A stretch of DNA of 64,000 nucleotides from Janthinobacterium rivuli (GCF_029690045.1 NZ_CP121464.1:4774001-4838000); one strand, 5' to 3'; positions 48,064 through 59,619 are shown, counted from the stretch's first letter. Numbers and translations: made by a program. Notes: a model not told the origin generated them from the letters alone.

Positions 48064-48248
48064 AACAGCTCCGTTGTTTATGTTGTTGTGTAAGAATTGG
48101 AGGCGACTCGCTTGATTTCAAGTGCTCTCACACCTTTCAAAGAAAGAAAGATGCGTCATAGCTACTGTAACCTGTTTTCGCGATCGCTGTCGCGCATGGC
48201 GCATTAACACTTTATTATTTCCGTGCAAACAGCCATTAAATGGTGGCC

Positions 48249-48273
48249 GGCGCCGCATTATCTCCGCGGCGCC
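48249..48273 (-). terminator. GC-rich hairpin between der and hfq
   Basis: GGCGCCGC and GCGGCGCC form a perfect 8-base-pair stem with a 9-base loop, about 31 bases after the der stop codon. A good T run is missing, so it may be a weak terminator or an RNA-stabilising stem. The rest of the 241-base gap holds no gene and probably the hfq promoter. Confidence 0.4.
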
Positions 48274-48304
48274 TTAATCTGCACTTAATTCAGCATGTAA
48301 AACA

Positions 48305-49651
48305 TTACTTGCTTGGCGTGCGGGCAAACGGATTTTTACCCGTGCGCAGTTCGATGCGCAGCGGCGTGCCGACCAGGGCAAACGTATCGCGGAAATGTTT
48401 TTCCAGATAGCGTTTGTACGGGTCGCCGACGGCGTCGAGCGCATTGCCGTGAATAACGATCACAGGCGGGTTCATGCCGCCCTGGTGGGCGTAACGCAGC
48501 TTCGGACGGATCGAACCCTTGCGGCGCGGCTCCTGCTTCTCCACGGCCTCGATCAGGGCGCGCGTCAGCTTCGGCGTCGACAGGTCGCACATGGCGGCCG
48601 CATACGCGGCGTTGAGCGACTTCATCAATGGACCGATGTTGGTGCCCTTCAGCGCCGAAATGAAATGCATCTGCGCGAACGACAGGAAATCGAGCTTGCG
48701 GTCGATATCGATCTTGATTTCATCGCGCTCGTGCGATTGCAAGCCATCCCATTTGTTCACTGCCACGACCAGCGCGCGGCCCGATTCCAGGATAAAGCCG
48801 GCGATGTGCGCGTCCTGCTCCGAGATATCCTGCTGCGCGTCGAGCATCAGCACGACCACGTTGGCTTCGGAAATCGACTGCAGCGTTTTCACCACCGAGA
48901 ATTTCTCGATCGCTTCAAACACCTTGCCGCGGCGGCGGATACCGGCCGTGTCGATCAAGGTGTATTGCTGGCCATCGCGCTCGAACGGGATTTCGATCGA
49001 GTCGCGCGTCGTGCCCGGCATGTCGAAGGCGATCACGCGCTCTTCGCCCAGCAAGGTGTTGATCAAGGTCGACTTGCCCACGTTCGGACGGCCGACGAGG
49101 GCGATCTTGATGCCGCGGTCGGTCTTTTCCAGCTCTTCAGGCTCGTCCGGACGCTGCGCGAACGCCAGGTCCAGCATCACTTCGACGAGGTCGTTGACGC
49201 CGTCACCGTGCGCCGACGAGATCGCATACGGATCGCCCATGCCCAATTCATAGAATTCGGACACGACGGCCGTGTAGCGCATACCTTCGCTTTTGTTGAC
49301 CACCAGCAAGACCGGGCGACCGCTCTTGCGCAGGAAGTCGACGATGGTCTTGTCATGCGGGGTCAGGCCTTGACGGCCGTCCACGATGAATACCACCACG
49401 TCGGCCTCGGCCACGGCCTGCTTGGTCTGCAGTGCCATCTGGTGCATGATGCCTTCCTTGGCGACGGGTTCGAAACCACCCGTATCGATGACCAGGAAGG
49501 GACGTTCGCCGACACGGCCTTCGCCATAGTGACGATCGCGCGTCAACCCAGGCAAATCCGCCACCAGCGCATCGCGCGAGCGGGTCAGACGATTGAATAA
49601 AGTCGATTTCCCAACGTTGGGTCGACCTACTAGTGCAATTACCGGCTTCAT
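48305..49651 (-). CDS. der: ribosome biogenesis GTPase Der (EngA)
   Basis: A 448-residue GTPase with two tandem G domains: [14 protein letters not shown] at residues 8-21 and [14 protein letters not shown] near 190, each with its DTGG / DTAG and NKxD motifs. A C-terminal KH-like domain follows. Der is needed for 50S subunit maturation. Four bases separate it from bamB, the usual bamB-der order. Confidence 0.98.
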   Translation of the reverse strand: MKPVIALVGRPNVGKSTLFNRLTRSRDALVADLPGLTRDRHYGEGRVGERPFLVIDTGGFEPVAKEGIMHQMALQTKQAVAEADVVVFIVDGRQGLTPHDKTIVDFLRKSGRPVLLVVNKSEGMRYTAVVSEFYELGMGDPYAISSAHGDGVNDLVEVMLDLAFAQRPDEPEELEKTDRGIKIALVGRPNVGKSTLINTLLGEERVIAFDMPGTTRDSIEIPFERDGQQYTLIDTAGIRRRGKVFEAIEKFSVVKTLQSISEANVVVLMLDAQQDISEQDAHIAGFILESGRALVVAVNKWDGLQSHERDEIKIDIDRKLDFLSFAQMHFISALKGTNIGPLMKSLNAAYAAAMCDLSTPKLTRALIEAVEKQEPRRKGSIRPKLRYAHQGGMNPPVIVIHGNALDAVGDPYKRYLEKHFRDTFALVGTPLRIELRTGKNPFARTPSK

Positions 49652-49655
49652 TGTA

Positions 49656-50801
49656 TTACTCGACCGCGAGAGCGGTCACTGTCCCTGATTGGGTTTGAAA
49701 AATCAAATTCGAACCGGCAACAACGGGAGCCGAAACAATCGGGCTACCGTCGGTGCTGACACGACCTATTAATGCGCCATCTTCCCGTGACAGGAAGTGG
49801 ATGTAACCTTGATAGTCGCCGACGGCGACGCTGCGGCCGTAAGAGGCCGGCGTCGACAGGCGGCGGCGCGCCAGCGCCTCGTTCTTCCACGCGCTCTGGC
49901 CGCCTTCGCGGCTGAACGCCACGACAGCGCCCTGAGCGTCGGCAACAAACACGAAACGCTGGTCGACGGCCACGCCCACATCGGACGAGATCGGCTTGGT
50001 CCAGCGCGGCACGCCCGTGGCGGCATCGAAGCAGCCCGCCTTGCCCTGGTACGTCACGGCGCATACTTCGCCTTCGAACACCACCGGTGCGCCGGCGATG
50101 TCGGAGACGCGCTCCAGTTCGGTGGCGCCGCGCGGTTCGCTGACGACGATCTCCCAGCGTACCACACCGGTGGCCGCCGTCAGCGCCAGCAGCTTGCCGC
50201 CCGGCTGGGCCACGTAGATGTTGGCGCCGCCCATTACCATGCCCGGCGCATTGCGCAGGGTCAGTGCCGGCGTGGCGCGCTGCACCGTCCACTTGCGTTC
50301 GCCCGTCTTGGCGTCGAAGCCGACGATGCGGTTGTCGACGCTGCGCACGACGACCACGCCCTGCCCCACGACGGGCGCCGTCAATACCTCGCTGGACGCC
50401 TGCGCTTTCCACAGTTGCTTGCCATCGGCGTCGAACGCCAGCACGGCGCCCTTGGCGGCGCCCACTGCGACGACCGCGCCATCGCTGCCGGCGCTCGACG
50501 TGATGTCGCTGCCGGCCTTGATGCGCCACGTCTCACGGCCGCTGGCCGCATCCAGGCGCGCCAGCGCACCATCGGCATTGACCACGTACAGGCTGCTGCC
50601 GGCCAGCGCAGGCGTAAACGCGTACACGCCGGCCTTGCCGATCGAATACTTCCACGCGTCGCGCACGGCGATGCTCGATTTTAACTCGACCAGCTTGGCC
50701 GGTTCGACTTTCGGATCTTTCGAGGCGAACGGGTTCCAGGACGAGCAACCGGCCATCAGGGCCAACAGACTTGCAGCTACCAGCTTTTCAGTGACACGCA
50801 T
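49656..50801 (-). CDS. bamB: outer membrane assembly lipoprotein BamB
   Basis: A 381-residue lipoprotein with lipobox LMAGC (Cys19), followed by an eight-bladed PQQ-type propeller: repeated GxxxAxDAxxGxxxW blades such as [22 protein letters not shown] and [26 protein letters not shown]. It is a periplasmic subunit of the BAM complex that inserts beta-barrel proteins. I chose ATG at 50801; the 13 upstream in-frame codons precede the signal peptide. Confidence 0.95.
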   Translation of the reverse strand: MRVTEKLVAASLLALMAGCSSWNPFASKDPKVEPAKLVELKSSIAVRDAWKYSIGKAGVYAFTPALAGSSLYVVNADGALARLDAASGRETWRIKAGSDITSSAGSDGAVVAVGAAKGAVLAFDADGKQLWKAQASSEVLTAPVVGQGVVVVRSVDNRIVGFDAKTGERKWTVQRATPALTLRNAPGMVMGGANIYVAQPGGKLLALTAATGVVRWEIVVSEPRGATELERVSDIAGAPVVFEGEVCAVTYQGKAGCFDAATGVPRWTKPISSDVGVAVDQRFVFVADAQGAVVAFSREGGQSAWKNEALARRRLSTPASYGRSVAVGDYQGYIHFLSREDGALIGRVSTDGSPIVSAPVVAGSNLIFQTQSGTVTALAVE

Positions 50802-50886
50802 AAGTGTTATCCAACCTTTTTCTTGTACTTGTAAGGGCAAGGCAGGCGACGCACAACGCCGCGCTGCACAACCATCAGTGTTCCTG

Positions 50887-51555
50887 TCAGGCGGCAGCCT
50901 TGTCAGCCTTGGCCTTGTCTTCCGGTACCGTACCGCCGATGGCTTCCAGCTTGACCTGGATCAGCTGACGGCCTGGATTGTTCTTGTCCGTCGCGGCTAT
51001 CGCGGCCAGGTAAGCCGTGCGCGCATCGGCCAGCTTGTTTTGCGCCACCAGGATGTCGCCCTTGCGGTCGGCCACGGCGCCGGCAAATTGCGCCACGGAA
51101 GCCGTCGCCAGCACTTTCAGCGCTTCATCGTAGGCTTTTTCATCCAGCAGCACGCCTGCCAGGCGCAGCTTGGCGATGGCCTTGTACTCTTCCGTGCCAT
51201 GCTCGGCCACCCATTGCAACTGGGTCTTGGCCGTTTTCAGGTCATTCGCGTCGAACGCCACCTTGGCAGCGGACAGGGCGCTCATCTGCGCATATGCCGT
51301 GCCGCCGAAACGCGACTGCATGTCGCCGGCCGCGCGCATCACCTTGGCCGTGTCCTTGGCGGCGATGGCGTTTTGCAGTTCGTCGTACAGCTGGCCCGCT
51401 TGCGCAGCCTGCGTGCGCTGGTAGTACTGCCAGCCAGCCCAGCCGCTGTAGCCTGCCAGCGCCACGATCAGGACCCAGGAGGTCAGATTGCCATTGCGCT
51501 GCCACCAGGCCTTGAGGGTTGCCAGTTGTTCTTGTTCTTCGTGATCGTATGCCAT
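50887..51555 (-). CDS. YfgM-like TPR protein of the Sec translocon
   Basis: A 222-residue protein with one N-terminal membrane anchor (LTSWVLIVALAGYSGWAGWQYY) and periplasmic TPR-like helices (TPR_21 family). YfgM binds SecYEG and the chaperone PpiD and helps hand over secreted proteins. Position between hisS and bamB is the same as in E. coli, which supports the call. Confidence 0.9.
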   Translation of the reverse strand: MAYDHEEQEQLATLKAWWQRNGNLTSWVLIVALAGYSGWAGWQYYQRTQAAQAGQLYDELQNAIAAKDTAKVMRAAGDMQSRFGGTAYAQMSALSAAKVAFDANDLKTAKTQLQWVAEHGTEEYKAIAKLRLAGVLLDEKAYDEALKVLATASVAQFAGAVADRKGDILVAQNKLADARTAYLAAIAATDKNNPGRQLIQVKLEAIGGTVPEDKAKADKAAA

Positions 51556-51609
51556 GGGTCGTCAGTTTTAATGAGTAGTTGATCGAGGGTAGAACGGTCT
51601 TGCTGCAAA

Positions 51610-52971
51610 TCAGTGGTGGTGATGCACGTGGCCGCCAGGACCGTGGTCATGGCCGCAATCGTGGTCGCCGATGATCTGATCCACCACGTAGTCGACGACG
51701 TCGTCGAACGGCACCGTGTTCTGCTGCGCGCCGGCATCGGCTTCGCGCATGGCTTTCACCGTCGCGACATTGTTGGCGATTTCATCGTCGCCCATGATCA
51801 CGGCAAACGCCGCACCGCTGGCGTCGGCCTTTTTCATTTGCGTCTTGAAGCTGCCGCCACCGTTGCTCGCTGCGCAATGTAGCACAACGTCCAGGCCCGC
51901 ATCGCGAATCCGCTCCGCCAGCACGAACGCTTGCAAGCCTGCCTGCTCGCCCTGATGCACCAGATACACGTCGCACTGGGCTGGCTGTTCCGGCTCGGCC
52001 GCATCCTTCATCAGCAGCACCAGGCGTTCGACGCCCATGCCGAAACCGACGGCGGGCGTCGATTTGCCGCCGAACATTTCCACCATGCCGTCATAGCGGC
52101 CACCGGCGCAGACCGTGCCTTGCGCGCCCAGCTTGTCGCTGACCCACTCGAACACCGTGCGGTTGTAGTAATCGAGGCCGCGCACCAGGCGTGGATTGAT
52201 GACGAATGGAATATTGTTGTGGTTCAGAATCTTCTGCACGCCGTGGAAGTGGGCCAGCGATTCCTCGCCCAGGTAGTCCAGCAGCTTCGGCGCGCCATTG
52301 ACCAGATCCTGCATGGCAGGGTTCTTGGTGTCGAGAATGCGCAGCGGATTGCTGTGCAGGCGGCGCTTGGCTTCTTCGTCAAGCAGCTCGCTGTGGCTTT
52401 CCAGGTAGGCGATCAGGTCGGCGCGGTGGCGCAGGCGCTCGGCCGCGTCGCCGATCGAGTTCAGTTCCAGGCGGATGCCTTCCAGGCCCAGATCATCCCA
52501 CAGGCGGCGGGTCATCATGATCAGCTCGGCGTCGATATCCGGGCCCGTGAAGCCGATGGCTTCCGCACCGAACTGGTGGAACTGGCGGTAGCGGCCTTTT
52601 TGCGGGCGCTCGTGGCGGAACATCTGGCCTTTGTACCACAGGCGTTTCGGGCCTTCGTAGACGAGGTTGTGCTCGACCACGGCGCGCACCACGCCGGCCG
52701 TGCCTTCAGGACGCAGGGTCAGGTTGTCGCCGTTCATCGAATCGGTGAACGAATACATTTCCTTTTCCACGATATCGGTCACGGCGCCGATGGCGCGCGC
52801 GAACAATTTCGTTTCTTCCACGATCGGCGTGCGGATCTGCTGGAAGCCATAGCTTTGCAGCACGGATTGCGCCGTGTTTTCAAACAATTCCCACAGCGGA
52901 GCGTCGGCCGGCAGGATATCGTTCATGCCTTTGACGGCGGTGATCTTGTCGAGCTTTTTATTTTCGGACAT
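51610..52971 (-). CDS. hisS: histidyl-tRNA synthetase with a His-rich C-terminal tail
   Basis: A 453-residue class II synthetase. Motif 2 is [20 protein letters not shown], the histidine-specific [15 protein letters not shown] is present, and motif 3 is [14 protein letters not shown]. It charges tRNA-His. The protein ends in [17 protein letters not shown], a His/Gly tail of about 18 residues that most HisS proteins lack. It could bind metal ions; the native function is unknown. It sits between ispG and the yfgM-like gene. Confidence 0.97.
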   Translation of the reverse strand: MSENKKLDKITAVKGMNDILPADAPLWELFENTAQSVLQSYGFQQIRTPIVEETKLFARAIGAVTDIVEKEMYSFTDSMNGDNLTLRPEGTAGVVRAVVEHNLVYEGPKRLWYKGQMFRHERPQKGRYRQFHQFGAEAIGFTGPDIDAELIMMTRRLWDDLGLEGIRLELNSIGDAAERLRHRADLIAYLESHSELLDEEAKRRLHSNPLRILDTKNPAMQDLVNGAPKLLDYLGEESLAHFHGVQKILNHNNIPFVINPRLVRGLDYYNRTVFEWVSDKLGAQGTVCAGGRYDGMVEMFGGKSTPAVGFGMGVERLVLLMKDAAEPEQPAQCDVYLVHQGEQAGLQAFVLAERIRDAGLDVVLHCAASNGGGSFKTQMKKADASGAAFAVIMGDDEIANNVATVKAMREADAGAQQNTVPFDDVVDYVVDQIIGDHDCGHDHGPGGHVHHHH

Positions 52972-53004
52972 AGTGTTCTTCTTTACTTTTTTATCGGATC
53001 AGGC

Positions 53005-54273
53005 TCAGACGGCAGCCGTGTTTCCATAGTGACTCTGTACATACTTCAAGACGATGTCCTGGAATTCCTCGACGATGCGTTCGCCGCGCAGGGTGACGAC
53101 TTTTTCGCCGTCGACAAACACGGGCGCGGCCGGCGACTCGCCCGTGCCGGGCAGGCTGATGCCGATGTTCGCATGCTTCGATTCGCCGGGACCGTTGACG
53201 ATGCAGCCCATGACGGCCACGTTCATCGCTTCCACGCCCGGATACGATTTCTTCCATTCCGGCATCTGCTCGCGCAGATACGTCTGGATGTTGTCGGCCA
53301 GCTCCTGGAAGGTGGTCGACGTCGTGCGGCCGCAACCTGGGCAAGCGATGACCATGGGCGCGAACTTGCGCAAGCCCATGGTTTGCAAAATTTCCTGGCC
53401 GACGATCACTTCGCGCGTGCGGTCGCCGCCCGGTTCGGGCGTGAGCGAAATGCGGATGGTGTCGCCGATGCCCTCTTGCAGCAGCACGGCCAGCGCCGCG
53501 GTGGACGCCACGATGCCCTTGCTGCCCATGCCCGCTTCCGTCAGGCCCAGGTGTAGCGGATAGTCGCAGCGCTGCGCCAGTTCGCGGTACACGGCGATCA
53601 GATCTTGCACGCCCGAGACCTTGCACGACAGGATGATCTTGTCGCGCGCCAGGCCCAGCTCTTCGGCGCGCACGGCGTTTTCAATCGCCGACGTCACCAG
53701 CGCTTCGTACATGACGGCTTGCGCCGGCCACGGTTCGACGCGGCCCGCGTTTTCATCCATGATGCGCGCGAGTAACGCTTGATCGAGGCTGCCCCAGTTC
53801 ACGCCGATGCGCACCGGCTTGTCGTAGCGGCAAGCCGCTTCGATCATTTGCGCAAATTGCGTGTCGCGCTTGGCGCCCTTGCCCACGTTGCCGGGATTGA
53901 TGCGGTACTTCGACAGCGCGCGCGCGCAATCGGGGTAGTCGTTGAGCAGGGTATGGCCGTTATAGTGAAAATCGCCCACCAGCGGCACGTCGATGTCCAT
54001 CTTGTCGAGCTGCTCGCGGATGTACGGGACGGCCGCGGCCGCTTCCGGACGGTCCACCGTCAGGCGCACCAGTTCCGAACCGGCACGCGCCAGTTCCTTG
54101 ATCTGGATCGCCGTGCCGATGGCGTCGGCCGTATCCGTGTTTGTCATCGACTGCACCACCACGGGGGCGTCGCCGCCCACCCAGATCTGGCGCTGGCCGT
54201 GCGCGATCAGCACCTTGCGGCTGTCGCGCCGGCCGGATGGACCGGAGCCGATCGCTGTTTTCGAGGTAGCCAT
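53005..54273 (-). CDS. ispG: 4-hydroxy-3-methylbut-2-enyl diphosphate synthase IspG (GcpE)
   Basis: A 422-residue enzyme of the MEP isoprenoid pathway that reduces MEcPP to HMBPP. The N-terminal TIM barrel starts with the [23 protein letters not shown] region. The [4Fe-4S] ligands are in [13 protein letters not shown] and [19 protein letters not shown]. Position between rodZ and hisS is the standard betaproteobacterial order. Confidence 0.97.
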   Translation of the reverse strand: MATSKTAIGSGPSGRRDSRKVLIAHGQRQIWVGGDAPVVVQSMTNTDTADAIGTAIQIKELARAGSELVRLTVDRPEAAAAVPYIREQLDKMDIDVPLVGDFHYNGHTLLNDYPDCARALSKYRINPGNVGKGAKRDTQFAQMIEAACRYDKPVRIGVNWGSLDQALLARIMDENAGRVEPWPAQAVMYEALVTSAIENAVRAEELGLARDKIILSCKVSGVQDLIAVYRELAQRCDYPLHLGLTEAGMGSKGIVASTAALAVLLQEGIGDTIRISLTPEPGGDRTREVIVGQEILQTMGLRKFAPMVIACPGCGRTTSTTFQELADNIQTYLREQMPEWKKSYPGVEAMNVAVMGCIVNGPGESKHANIGISLPGTGESPAAPVFVDGEKVVTLRGERIVEEFQDIVLKYVQSHYGNTAAV

Positions 54274-54311
54274 AATATTATCTTCTGAGTTTGCTTGAAC
54301 GGTTACTGCAA

Positions 54312-55310
54312 TTATTTGATGCTGACGCGCGAGATCGTGCCGCCGGCAACGGTCGGCAGCTCCAGCTTGGCGCCGCGCAAGGTTGCCTGCACCACACCTG
54401 GCTTACCCACCACCAGGGTGGCCGGTCCCGTGATATCGAACGTTTCCGTGCTGCCCGCCTTGACCATGCGCGAAATCAGCGGCGCGCTGCCAGGGCGGCG
54501 GATTTCCACCCAGGAATCCTGCTCCACCTTCAGCACCAGCGCATTCGCGCCCACGGCAGCGGTGGTAGTAGCGGTAGCCGCAGGCGGCGTGACGACAGCC
54601 GTCGCCGGGGCTGGCACGGCCGCTGGCGGCACTTCGGCAGCGGCCGGCGCCGAAGCGGTGGTGGCAGGTGCGCCCGTCTGCGTATCGTTGCCTGGTGGCG
54701 GCGGCACGGAAATCAGCGGCACGGACGGCGACTGCACCGGCGTCAAGTCCTGGCCCGGCTTGATCAGGGTCGTTTCCACGGGGCCCACTTCCGCATGCGC
54801 CGTTTCTTTCCCGGCCTGCGAGGACAGCAGGCTGGCCGGCACGTAACCGAGTTTATAGGCGCCAAAGGCGGCCGACACGACGACGGCCACGGCGCCGGCG
54901 ATCCAGAGCGGAGTCTGGTTCGACGAGCGCTGCGTCATCGACGGGAAGCGCGATTCGGAAAACGTGGCGGAAATTTCACGCCGCACGGGCGCGGCCGGGT
55001 CTTGCGCCGGCGCCGGATGGACTTCGATCATGGCCACCAGCGGCGCCGCGTCGAGACGCACCACCTTGGCGTAGGCGCGCACGAATCCGCGCACCACGGC
55101 CACGTTCGGCAAAGCCGCCATGTCGCCCTCTTCCAGCGCGATCACCTGGCGCGGCGCCAGCTTGAGCTGGTCGGCCACCTGCTCCACCGGCCAGCCCAGC
55201 GCTTCGCGCTGCGCCTTCAACTGTGCGCCTGCCAACGCAAGATTGCCCTGGGGCTGCTGCTGAGGCGTTTCTGCCCACTCTGAATTCATTGGTATCCCTG
55301 TCTCACTCAT
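54312..55310 (-). CDS. rodZ: cytoskeletal protein RodZ
   Basis: About 332 residues. A cytoplasmic Xre-like helix-turn-helix ([33 protein letters not shown]) precedes a single membrane segment ([21 protein letters not shown]). A Pro/Thr/Ala-rich periplasmic linker and the C-terminal RodZ domain ([26 protein letters not shown]) follow. RodZ links MreB to the cell-wall elongation machinery. The ATG at 55310 overlaps the end of pilW by 8 bases; an alternative ATG is at 55289. Confidence 0.93.
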   Translation of the reverse strand: MSETGIPMNSEWAETPQQQPQGNLALAGAQLKAQREALGWPVEQVADQLKLAPRQVIALEEGDMAALPNVAVVRGFVRAYAKVVRLDAAPLVAMIEVHPAPAQDPAAPVRREISATFSESRFPSMTQRSSNQTPLWIAGAVAVVVSAAFGAYKLGYVPASLLSSQAGKETAHAEVGPVETTLIKPGQDLTPVQSPSVPLISVPPPPGNDTQTGAPATTASAPAAAEVPPAAVPAPATAVVTPPAATATTTAAVGANALVLKVEQDSWVEIRRPGSAPLISRMVKAGSTETFDITGPATLVVGKPGVVQATLRGAKLELPTVAGGTISRVSIK

Positions 55311-56091
55311 CAAACGCCCCATTTTGATAAGCAGCATATTCGGGGGAGCCGGAATGGTGGTTGCGCAAATGCGCCCCCAGGCCAGCTTCCGCACCCGCAT
55401 CCCCGAGCTTATGCTGCACCTTGATCCCGAGCCACAGCACATCGGCCGTCTGGCTCTCCATTGTCGCCGCTTTACCGAGCCGCTCAAGATAATGAGCCGC
55501 TTGCCGGTAGTCTTGCTGTTCGTAATACACGCGCACCAGACCGGCATAAGTGATTGCCGCGCCAGGTGCGATGCGCTCCGCCTTGAGCCAGTAGCCGGCG
55601 GCGCGCGGGTAATCTTTCATGACCAGGCTGCATGCGGCCGCATTATGCAGCGCCAGTTCAGGCGTGCCATAGGCGGCATCTTGCAATGCGGCATCAAAAT
55701 ACGCCAGCGACTGCGCCGCGCGCCCGGTCTGGCACAGAAACAGGCCATAATTATTGCTCAACTCGGGATTGTGGGGCGCAAGGCGCAATGCGTAAAGAAA
55801 ATCTTTTTCAGCAGCGGCAGGCTGGCGCAAGGCAGCAAAAATCAGGGCGCGCATGCCGCGCACCTGGGCGTTGCCCGGCAGTAGCTGCACCGCCTGATCC
55901 GCTTCTGTCAACGCCACCGCAAACTGGTCTTGCATATAATAGGCGCTGGCCAGCTGCAAGCGCAAGGCGGCGCGCTGCTCGACCGATGCGGCTTGCTGCT
56001 TGTCCGCGGTGGAAGCACAGCCGGCCAGCAGCACGCCCAGGCTGACAATAGCCGCGGCAAGTACCCCAGGATAAGCCATGCGTCCCCGCAT
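55303..56091 (-). CDS. pilW: type IV pilus biogenesis/stability lipoprotein PilW (PilF)
   Basis: A 262-residue lipoprotein with signal and lipobox VLLAGC, then six TPR-type repeats (for example LRLQLASAYYMQDQFAVALTEADQAVQLLPGNAQVRGMRAL split over two helices). It is the pilotin for the PilQ secretin of type IV pili and is encoded between rlmN and rodZ in most proteobacteria. The ATG overlaps the rlmN stop by one base. Confidence 0.93.
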   Translation of the reverse strand: MRGRMAYPGVLAAAIVSLGVLLAGCASTADKQQAASVEQRAALRLQLASAYYMQDQFAVALTEADQAVQLLPGNAQVRGMRALIFAALRQPAAAEKDFLYALRLAPHNPELSNNYGLFLCQTGRAAQSLAYFDAALQDAAYGTPELALHNAAACSLVMKDYPRAAGYWLKAERIAPGAAITYAGLVRVYYEQQDYRQAAHYLERLGKAATMESQTADVLWLGIKVQHKLGDAGAEAGLGAHLRNHHSGSPEYAAYQNGAFDE

Positions 56092-57266
56092 CAGGAGCGG
56101 ATCTCCACGATCTTGCCGAAATTGGCGCCAAATTTCTGTTGATACTCAGTCATCTTTTCCATGCGCTCCTGTACCCGGGTGCGGTCCTTGACTTCGCCGG
56201 CCAGCTGGCCGCAGGCCGCATCGATATCGTCGCCGCGCGTCTTGCGCACGGTGGTGATGATGCCGCCATCCATGAGGACTTGGGCAAAGGCCTTGATGCG
56301 CGGGTTTTTCGAGCGGAACAGGCCCGACTCGGGGAAGGGGTTGAACGGAATCAGGTTGAACTTGCAGTTCACGCCAAACTCGCGGTCTTGCACCAGCGCC
56401 AGCAGTTCGCGCGCGTGCTCGTCGCTGTCGTTGACGCCGTCGAGCATGCAGTATTCAAACGTGATGAAATCGCGCGGAGCGAATTCCAGGTAGCGCTTGC
56501 AGGCCGCCATCAATTCCTTCAGCGGGTATTTCTTGTTCAGTGGAATCAAACCGTCGCGCAAGGCGTCGTTCGAAGCGTGCAGCGAGACGGCCAGGGCCAC
56601 CGGCACTTCCTGCGACAGCTTGTCCATCATCGGCACCACGCCCGAGGTCGACAGGGTCACGCGGCGGCGCGACAAGCCGTAGGCGTTGTCGTCGAGCATC
56701 AATTTCAGGGCCGTGACGGTCGGCTCAAAGTTCAGCAGGGGCTCGCCCATGCCCATCATCACCACGTTGGTGATCTGGCGCTCGCCTTTCGGGCCAGGCT
56801 CGATGCCCTTGGTACGGCGCAATTCGAATTCCGCCATCCACAGCTGGCCGATGATTTCGCCGACACTGAGGTTGCGGTTGAAGCCTTGCTTGCCCGTCGA
56901 GCAAAAACGGCAGTTCACGGCGCAGCCGGCCTGGGTCGAGATGCACAGGGTGCCGCGGTTTTCTTCCGGAATGAACACGGTTTCCACGGCATTGCCATTA
57001 CCCACGTCGACCAGCCACTTGCGCGTGCCATCCGTCGACGTATGGTCGCTGATGATGGCCGGGGCGCGCACTTCGGCGCGCGTGGCCAGCTTGTCGCGCA
57101 GCGACTTGGCCAGGTCCGTCATGGCGTCGAAGTCGGAGGCGCCGAACTGGTGTATCCAGCGTTGCAATTGTTTCGCACGAAACGGTTTCTCTCCCAACTC
57201 GGCGCAATAGGCGATGAGTTGCGCGGGATCGAGGTCCAGCAAGTTGGTGAGGGTCGTCGTATTCAT
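56091..57266 (-). CDS. rlmN: dual-specificity rRNA/tRNA methyltransferase RlmN
   Basis: A 391-residue radical SAM enzyme. The cluster motif is [14 protein letters not shown] and the catalytic cysteines lie in the GCAVNC region and near the C-terminus (DAACGQL). It makes 2-methyladenosine at A2503 of 23S rRNA and A37 of some tRNAs. The GMGEPLLNF and [11 protein letters not shown] blocks are typical. Upstream lies ndk, 125 bases away. Confidence 0.97.
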   Translation of the reverse strand: MNTTTLTNLLDLDPAQLIAYCAELGEKPFRAKQLQRWIHQFGASDFDAMTDLAKSLRDKLATRAEVRAPAIISDHTSTDGTRKWLVDVGNGNAVETVFIPEENRGTLCISTQAGCAVNCRFCSTGKQGFNRNLSVGEIIGQLWMAEFELRRTKGIEPGPKGERQITNVVMMGMGEPLLNFEPTVTALKLMLDDNAYGLSRRRVTLSTSGVVPMMDKLSQEVPVALAVSLHASNDALRDGLIPLNKKYPLKELMAACKRYLEFAPRDFITFEYCMLDGVNDSDEHARELLALVQDREFGVNCKFNLIPFNPFPESGLFRSKNPRIKAFAQVLMDGGIITTVRKTRGDDIDAACGQLAGEVKDRTRVQERMEKMTEYQQKFGANFGKIVEIRS

Positions 57267-57391
57267 GATCTTGTCTATTCTAAAAATCCGTCCCCGCGCG
57301 CATCGGGAGCGAAAACTCCACAGCGCAGCGGGAACAGGGGGTGATAAGTTATTTCACAGATAACGCCAGGAAATAACGTTATCTAAGGCAA

Positions 57392-57808
57392 TTAAGCCTT
57401 CAGTTCTGGGAAGAAGTAAGCGATTTCCACTTTAGCAGCTTCGACAGCGTCGGAACCGTGTACGGCGTTAGCGTCGATCGAATCGGCGAAATCGGCGCGG
57501 ATCGTGCCTTTTTCTGCTTTCTTCGGATCGGTCGCGCCCATCAGGTCACGGTGGGCCAGAACGGCGTTTTCGCCTTCCAGGGCTTGAATCATGACTGGAC
57601 CGGAAACCATGAAGTCGACCAGATCTTTGAAGAAGCCGCGTTCTTTGTGCGCTGCGTAGAAGCCTTCAGCTTGTTCGCGCGACAGTTGGGTCATGCGTGC
57701 TGCAACGATTTTCAGGCCAGCGTTTTCAAAACGCGAGTAGATTTGACCGATTACGTTTTTTGCAACTGCGTCTGGTTTGATGATCGACAGGGTGCGTTCG
57801 ATTGCCAT
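57392..57808 (-). CDS. ndk: nucleoside diphosphate kinase Ndk
   Basis: A 138-residue enzyme that keeps NTP pools balanced by passing phosphate through an active-site His. [25 protein letters not shown] is the typical start, and the catalytic His is in [10 protein letters not shown]. The C-terminus ends at YFFPELKA. I chose ATG at 57808 (MAIERT), as in other betaproteobacteria; upstream in-frame ATGs precede no Ndk sequence. Confidence 0.97.
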   Translation of the reverse strand: MAIERTLSIIKPDAVAKNVIGQIYSRFENAGLKIVAARMTQLSREQAEGFYAAHKERGFFKDLVDFMVSGPVMIQALEGENAVLAHRDLMGATDPKKAEKGTIRADFADSIDANAVHGSDAVEAAKVEIAYFFPELKA

Positions 57809-58029
57809 GTGTGAAAACTCCAATAAAAAGTAAGGTTTAAAACGGTAAATTGAGAACTCAATCAACCTTTGATTTTACCATACTCCACCCCATATCACCC
57901 AGAGAGGCAGGGGGCATCTTGCCGCCCCACCCCCGTTTAATGAAATCTTAAGCTGCTTTTTTGGCAAATTCCGGCCCTCATGCTATCCTTGGGTAAAGCA
58001 GTAATTTGAATTGACAACACGGAGGCACT

Positions 58030-58716
58030 ATGAATCAGAACATGCAACGCACCTTTGACCTGTCGGGGGGCATGCAGCAAGTCCGCCATCAGGTCTTGCG
58101 CAACACTTACTGGCTGCTGGCGCTGTCCATGATCCCGACCGTGCTGGGCGCCTTCATCGGCGTGCAAATGCATTTGCCGATGCTGACCGGCGGCATGGGT
58201 TTCATCATCTTCATGGTCGTCGCTTTCGGCTTCATGTACGCGATTGAAAAAACCAAGAACTCGGGCCTCGGCGTCGCCGTCCTGCTGGGCTTTACCTTCT
58301 TCATGGGCCTGATGCTCACGCCTATCCTGACGCGTACGCTCGGCTACTCGAACGGCGGCATGCTGATCATGACGGCATTCGGCGGCACGGCCACCATCCT
58401 GGCCGTGATGGCAACCATCGCCACGGTCTCGAAGCGCGACTTCTCGGCCATGGGCAAATGGCTGTTCGCCGGCGTGATCGTGCTGATCCTGGCGTCGGTG
58501 GCGAATATTTTCCTGGGCCTGTCGGCACTGTCGATCGTGATCTCCATGGTCGCCATCGCCATCTTCTCGGCCTACATCCTGTATGACGTGCAGCAAATCA
58601 TCAACGGCGGCGAGACCAACTACATCTCGGCCACCCTGCGCATCTACCTGGACGTGTACAACATCTTCACCAGCCTGTTGTCCCTGCTCGGCTTCGCCGG
58701 CGGCAGCCGCGACTAA
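58030..58716 (+). CDS. Bax inhibitor-1 / YccA family membrane protein
   Basis: A 228-residue protein with seven hydrophobic helices: NTYWLLALSMIPTVLGAF, FIIFMVVAFGFMYAIE, VAVLLGFTFFMGLMLTPIL, LIMTAFGGTATILAVMATI and further helices, ending with the ILYDVQQIINGG and LRIYLDVYNIF motifs of BI-1/YccA proteins. E. coli YccA is a substrate and modulator of FtsH; others may leak calcium. A GGAGG ribosome site precedes the ATG. Confidence 0.93.
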   Translation: MNQNMQRTFDLSGGMQQVRHQVLRNTYWLLALSMIPTVLGAFIGVQMHLPMLTGGMGFIIFMVVAFGFMYAIEKTKNSGLGVAVLLGFTFFMGLMLTPILTRTLGYSNGGMLIMTAFGGTATILAVMATIATVSKRDFSAMGKWLFAGVIVLILASVANIFLGLSALSIVISMVAIAIFSAYILYDVQQIINGGETNYISATLRIYLDVYNIFTSLLSLLGFAGGSRD

Positions 58717-58731
58717 GCATTGCGCTTAAAC

Positions 58732-58759
58732 AAAAAGCCGACCCTCGGGTCGGCTTTTT
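58732..58759. terminator. bidirectional terminator between the BI-1 gene and the LysR gene
   Basis: AAAAAGCCGACC pairs perfectly with GGTCGGCTTTTT around a 4-base loop, between two convergent genes. Confidence 0.88.
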
Positions 58760-58773
58760 TACGTCTGTCGCAT

Positions 58774-59619
58774 CTACTTGATTCTCTCCGCCACTTCCAG
58801 CAGGCAGGCGCGGGCGCGGTCCAGGGTCGGGTTGCCGCGCTGGGCCGCGTAGACGGCGTAGGCGGAATGCGAGAATTCGGGCGCGTCGCGCACGCGGTGC
58901 AGCAAACCCGCATCGAGATAGGGTTGCGCGCTGCCGATGCGGAAATAGCTGGCGCCACCCACGTCCAACAGGTAGACGAGGGCCAGCGGCCCCAGCGAGA
59001 TCGACACGGGCGGACTGCTCAGTTCCGGATACGCTGCCTGGTGGTTCGCGGCAAACGCCGGCCCCCAATCCACGTACACATAGGCATCGGCATGCATCTG
59101 CCCGTCATCGCGCGTGGTCACCATCACGAGCTTTTCCTCGGCCAGCAATTCGCTGGCCAGGCCCGGGCGCTGCGGCGGGTTGTACAGCACGGCCAGGTCG
59201 AGCGAGCCGTCATGCACGGCGTCGAGCAGACGCGCGGAACTGTCGACTTCCGCGCGCAGGGCGATCTCGGGGCAATCGCGCGCCATGCGGATCAGCCAGT
59301 CGCCCAGCAGCGGCTGCCACAAGCTCAGTTCGCAGCCGATGCTGATGGCGTCATCGCGCCCCGGCGGCAAGGCCACCTGGTGGCGCGCCCGCTCCCACAC
59401 CTGCACCATGGTGGCCGCATGGCGCATGAAGCGCTCGCCGGCCGACGTCAGCCGTGCGCCGGCCTTGTTGCGCACGAACAGCTGGCGCCCCAGCTGCTGC
59501 TCCAGGGTGCGGATGCGGGCGCTGACGGCCGTCTGCGTCACGTGCATGCGTTCGGCGGCCATGATGAAACTGCCACAGGAAGCCACTTCCAGGAAGGTAC
59601 GCGCTTGATTGATATCCAT
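58774..59619 (-). CDS. LysR family transcriptional regulator
   Basis: A 281-residue regulator. The helix-turn-helix is at residues 1-40 (INQARTFLEVASCGSFIMAAERMHVTQTAVSARI), followed by the effector-binding domain. An extra TTG codon lies just before the ATG; I use the ATG at 59619. It is 28 bases from the end of the cyclopropane synthase gene on the same strand, so they might be co-transcribed, but the regulated genes are unknown. Confidence 0.88.
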   Translation of the reverse strand: MDINQARTFLEVASCGSFIMAAERMHVTQTAVSARIRTLEQQLGRQLFVRNKAGARLTSAGERFMRHAATMVQVWERARHQVALPPGRDDAISIGCELSLWQPLLGDWLIRMARDCPEIALRAEVDSSARLLDAVHDGSLDLAVLYNPPQRPGLASELLAEEKLVMVTTRDDGQMHADAYVYVDWGPAFAANHQAAYPELSSPPVSISLGPLALVYLLDVGGASYFRIGSAQPYLDAGLLHRVRDAPEFSHSAYAVYAAQRGNPTLDRARACLLEVAERIK

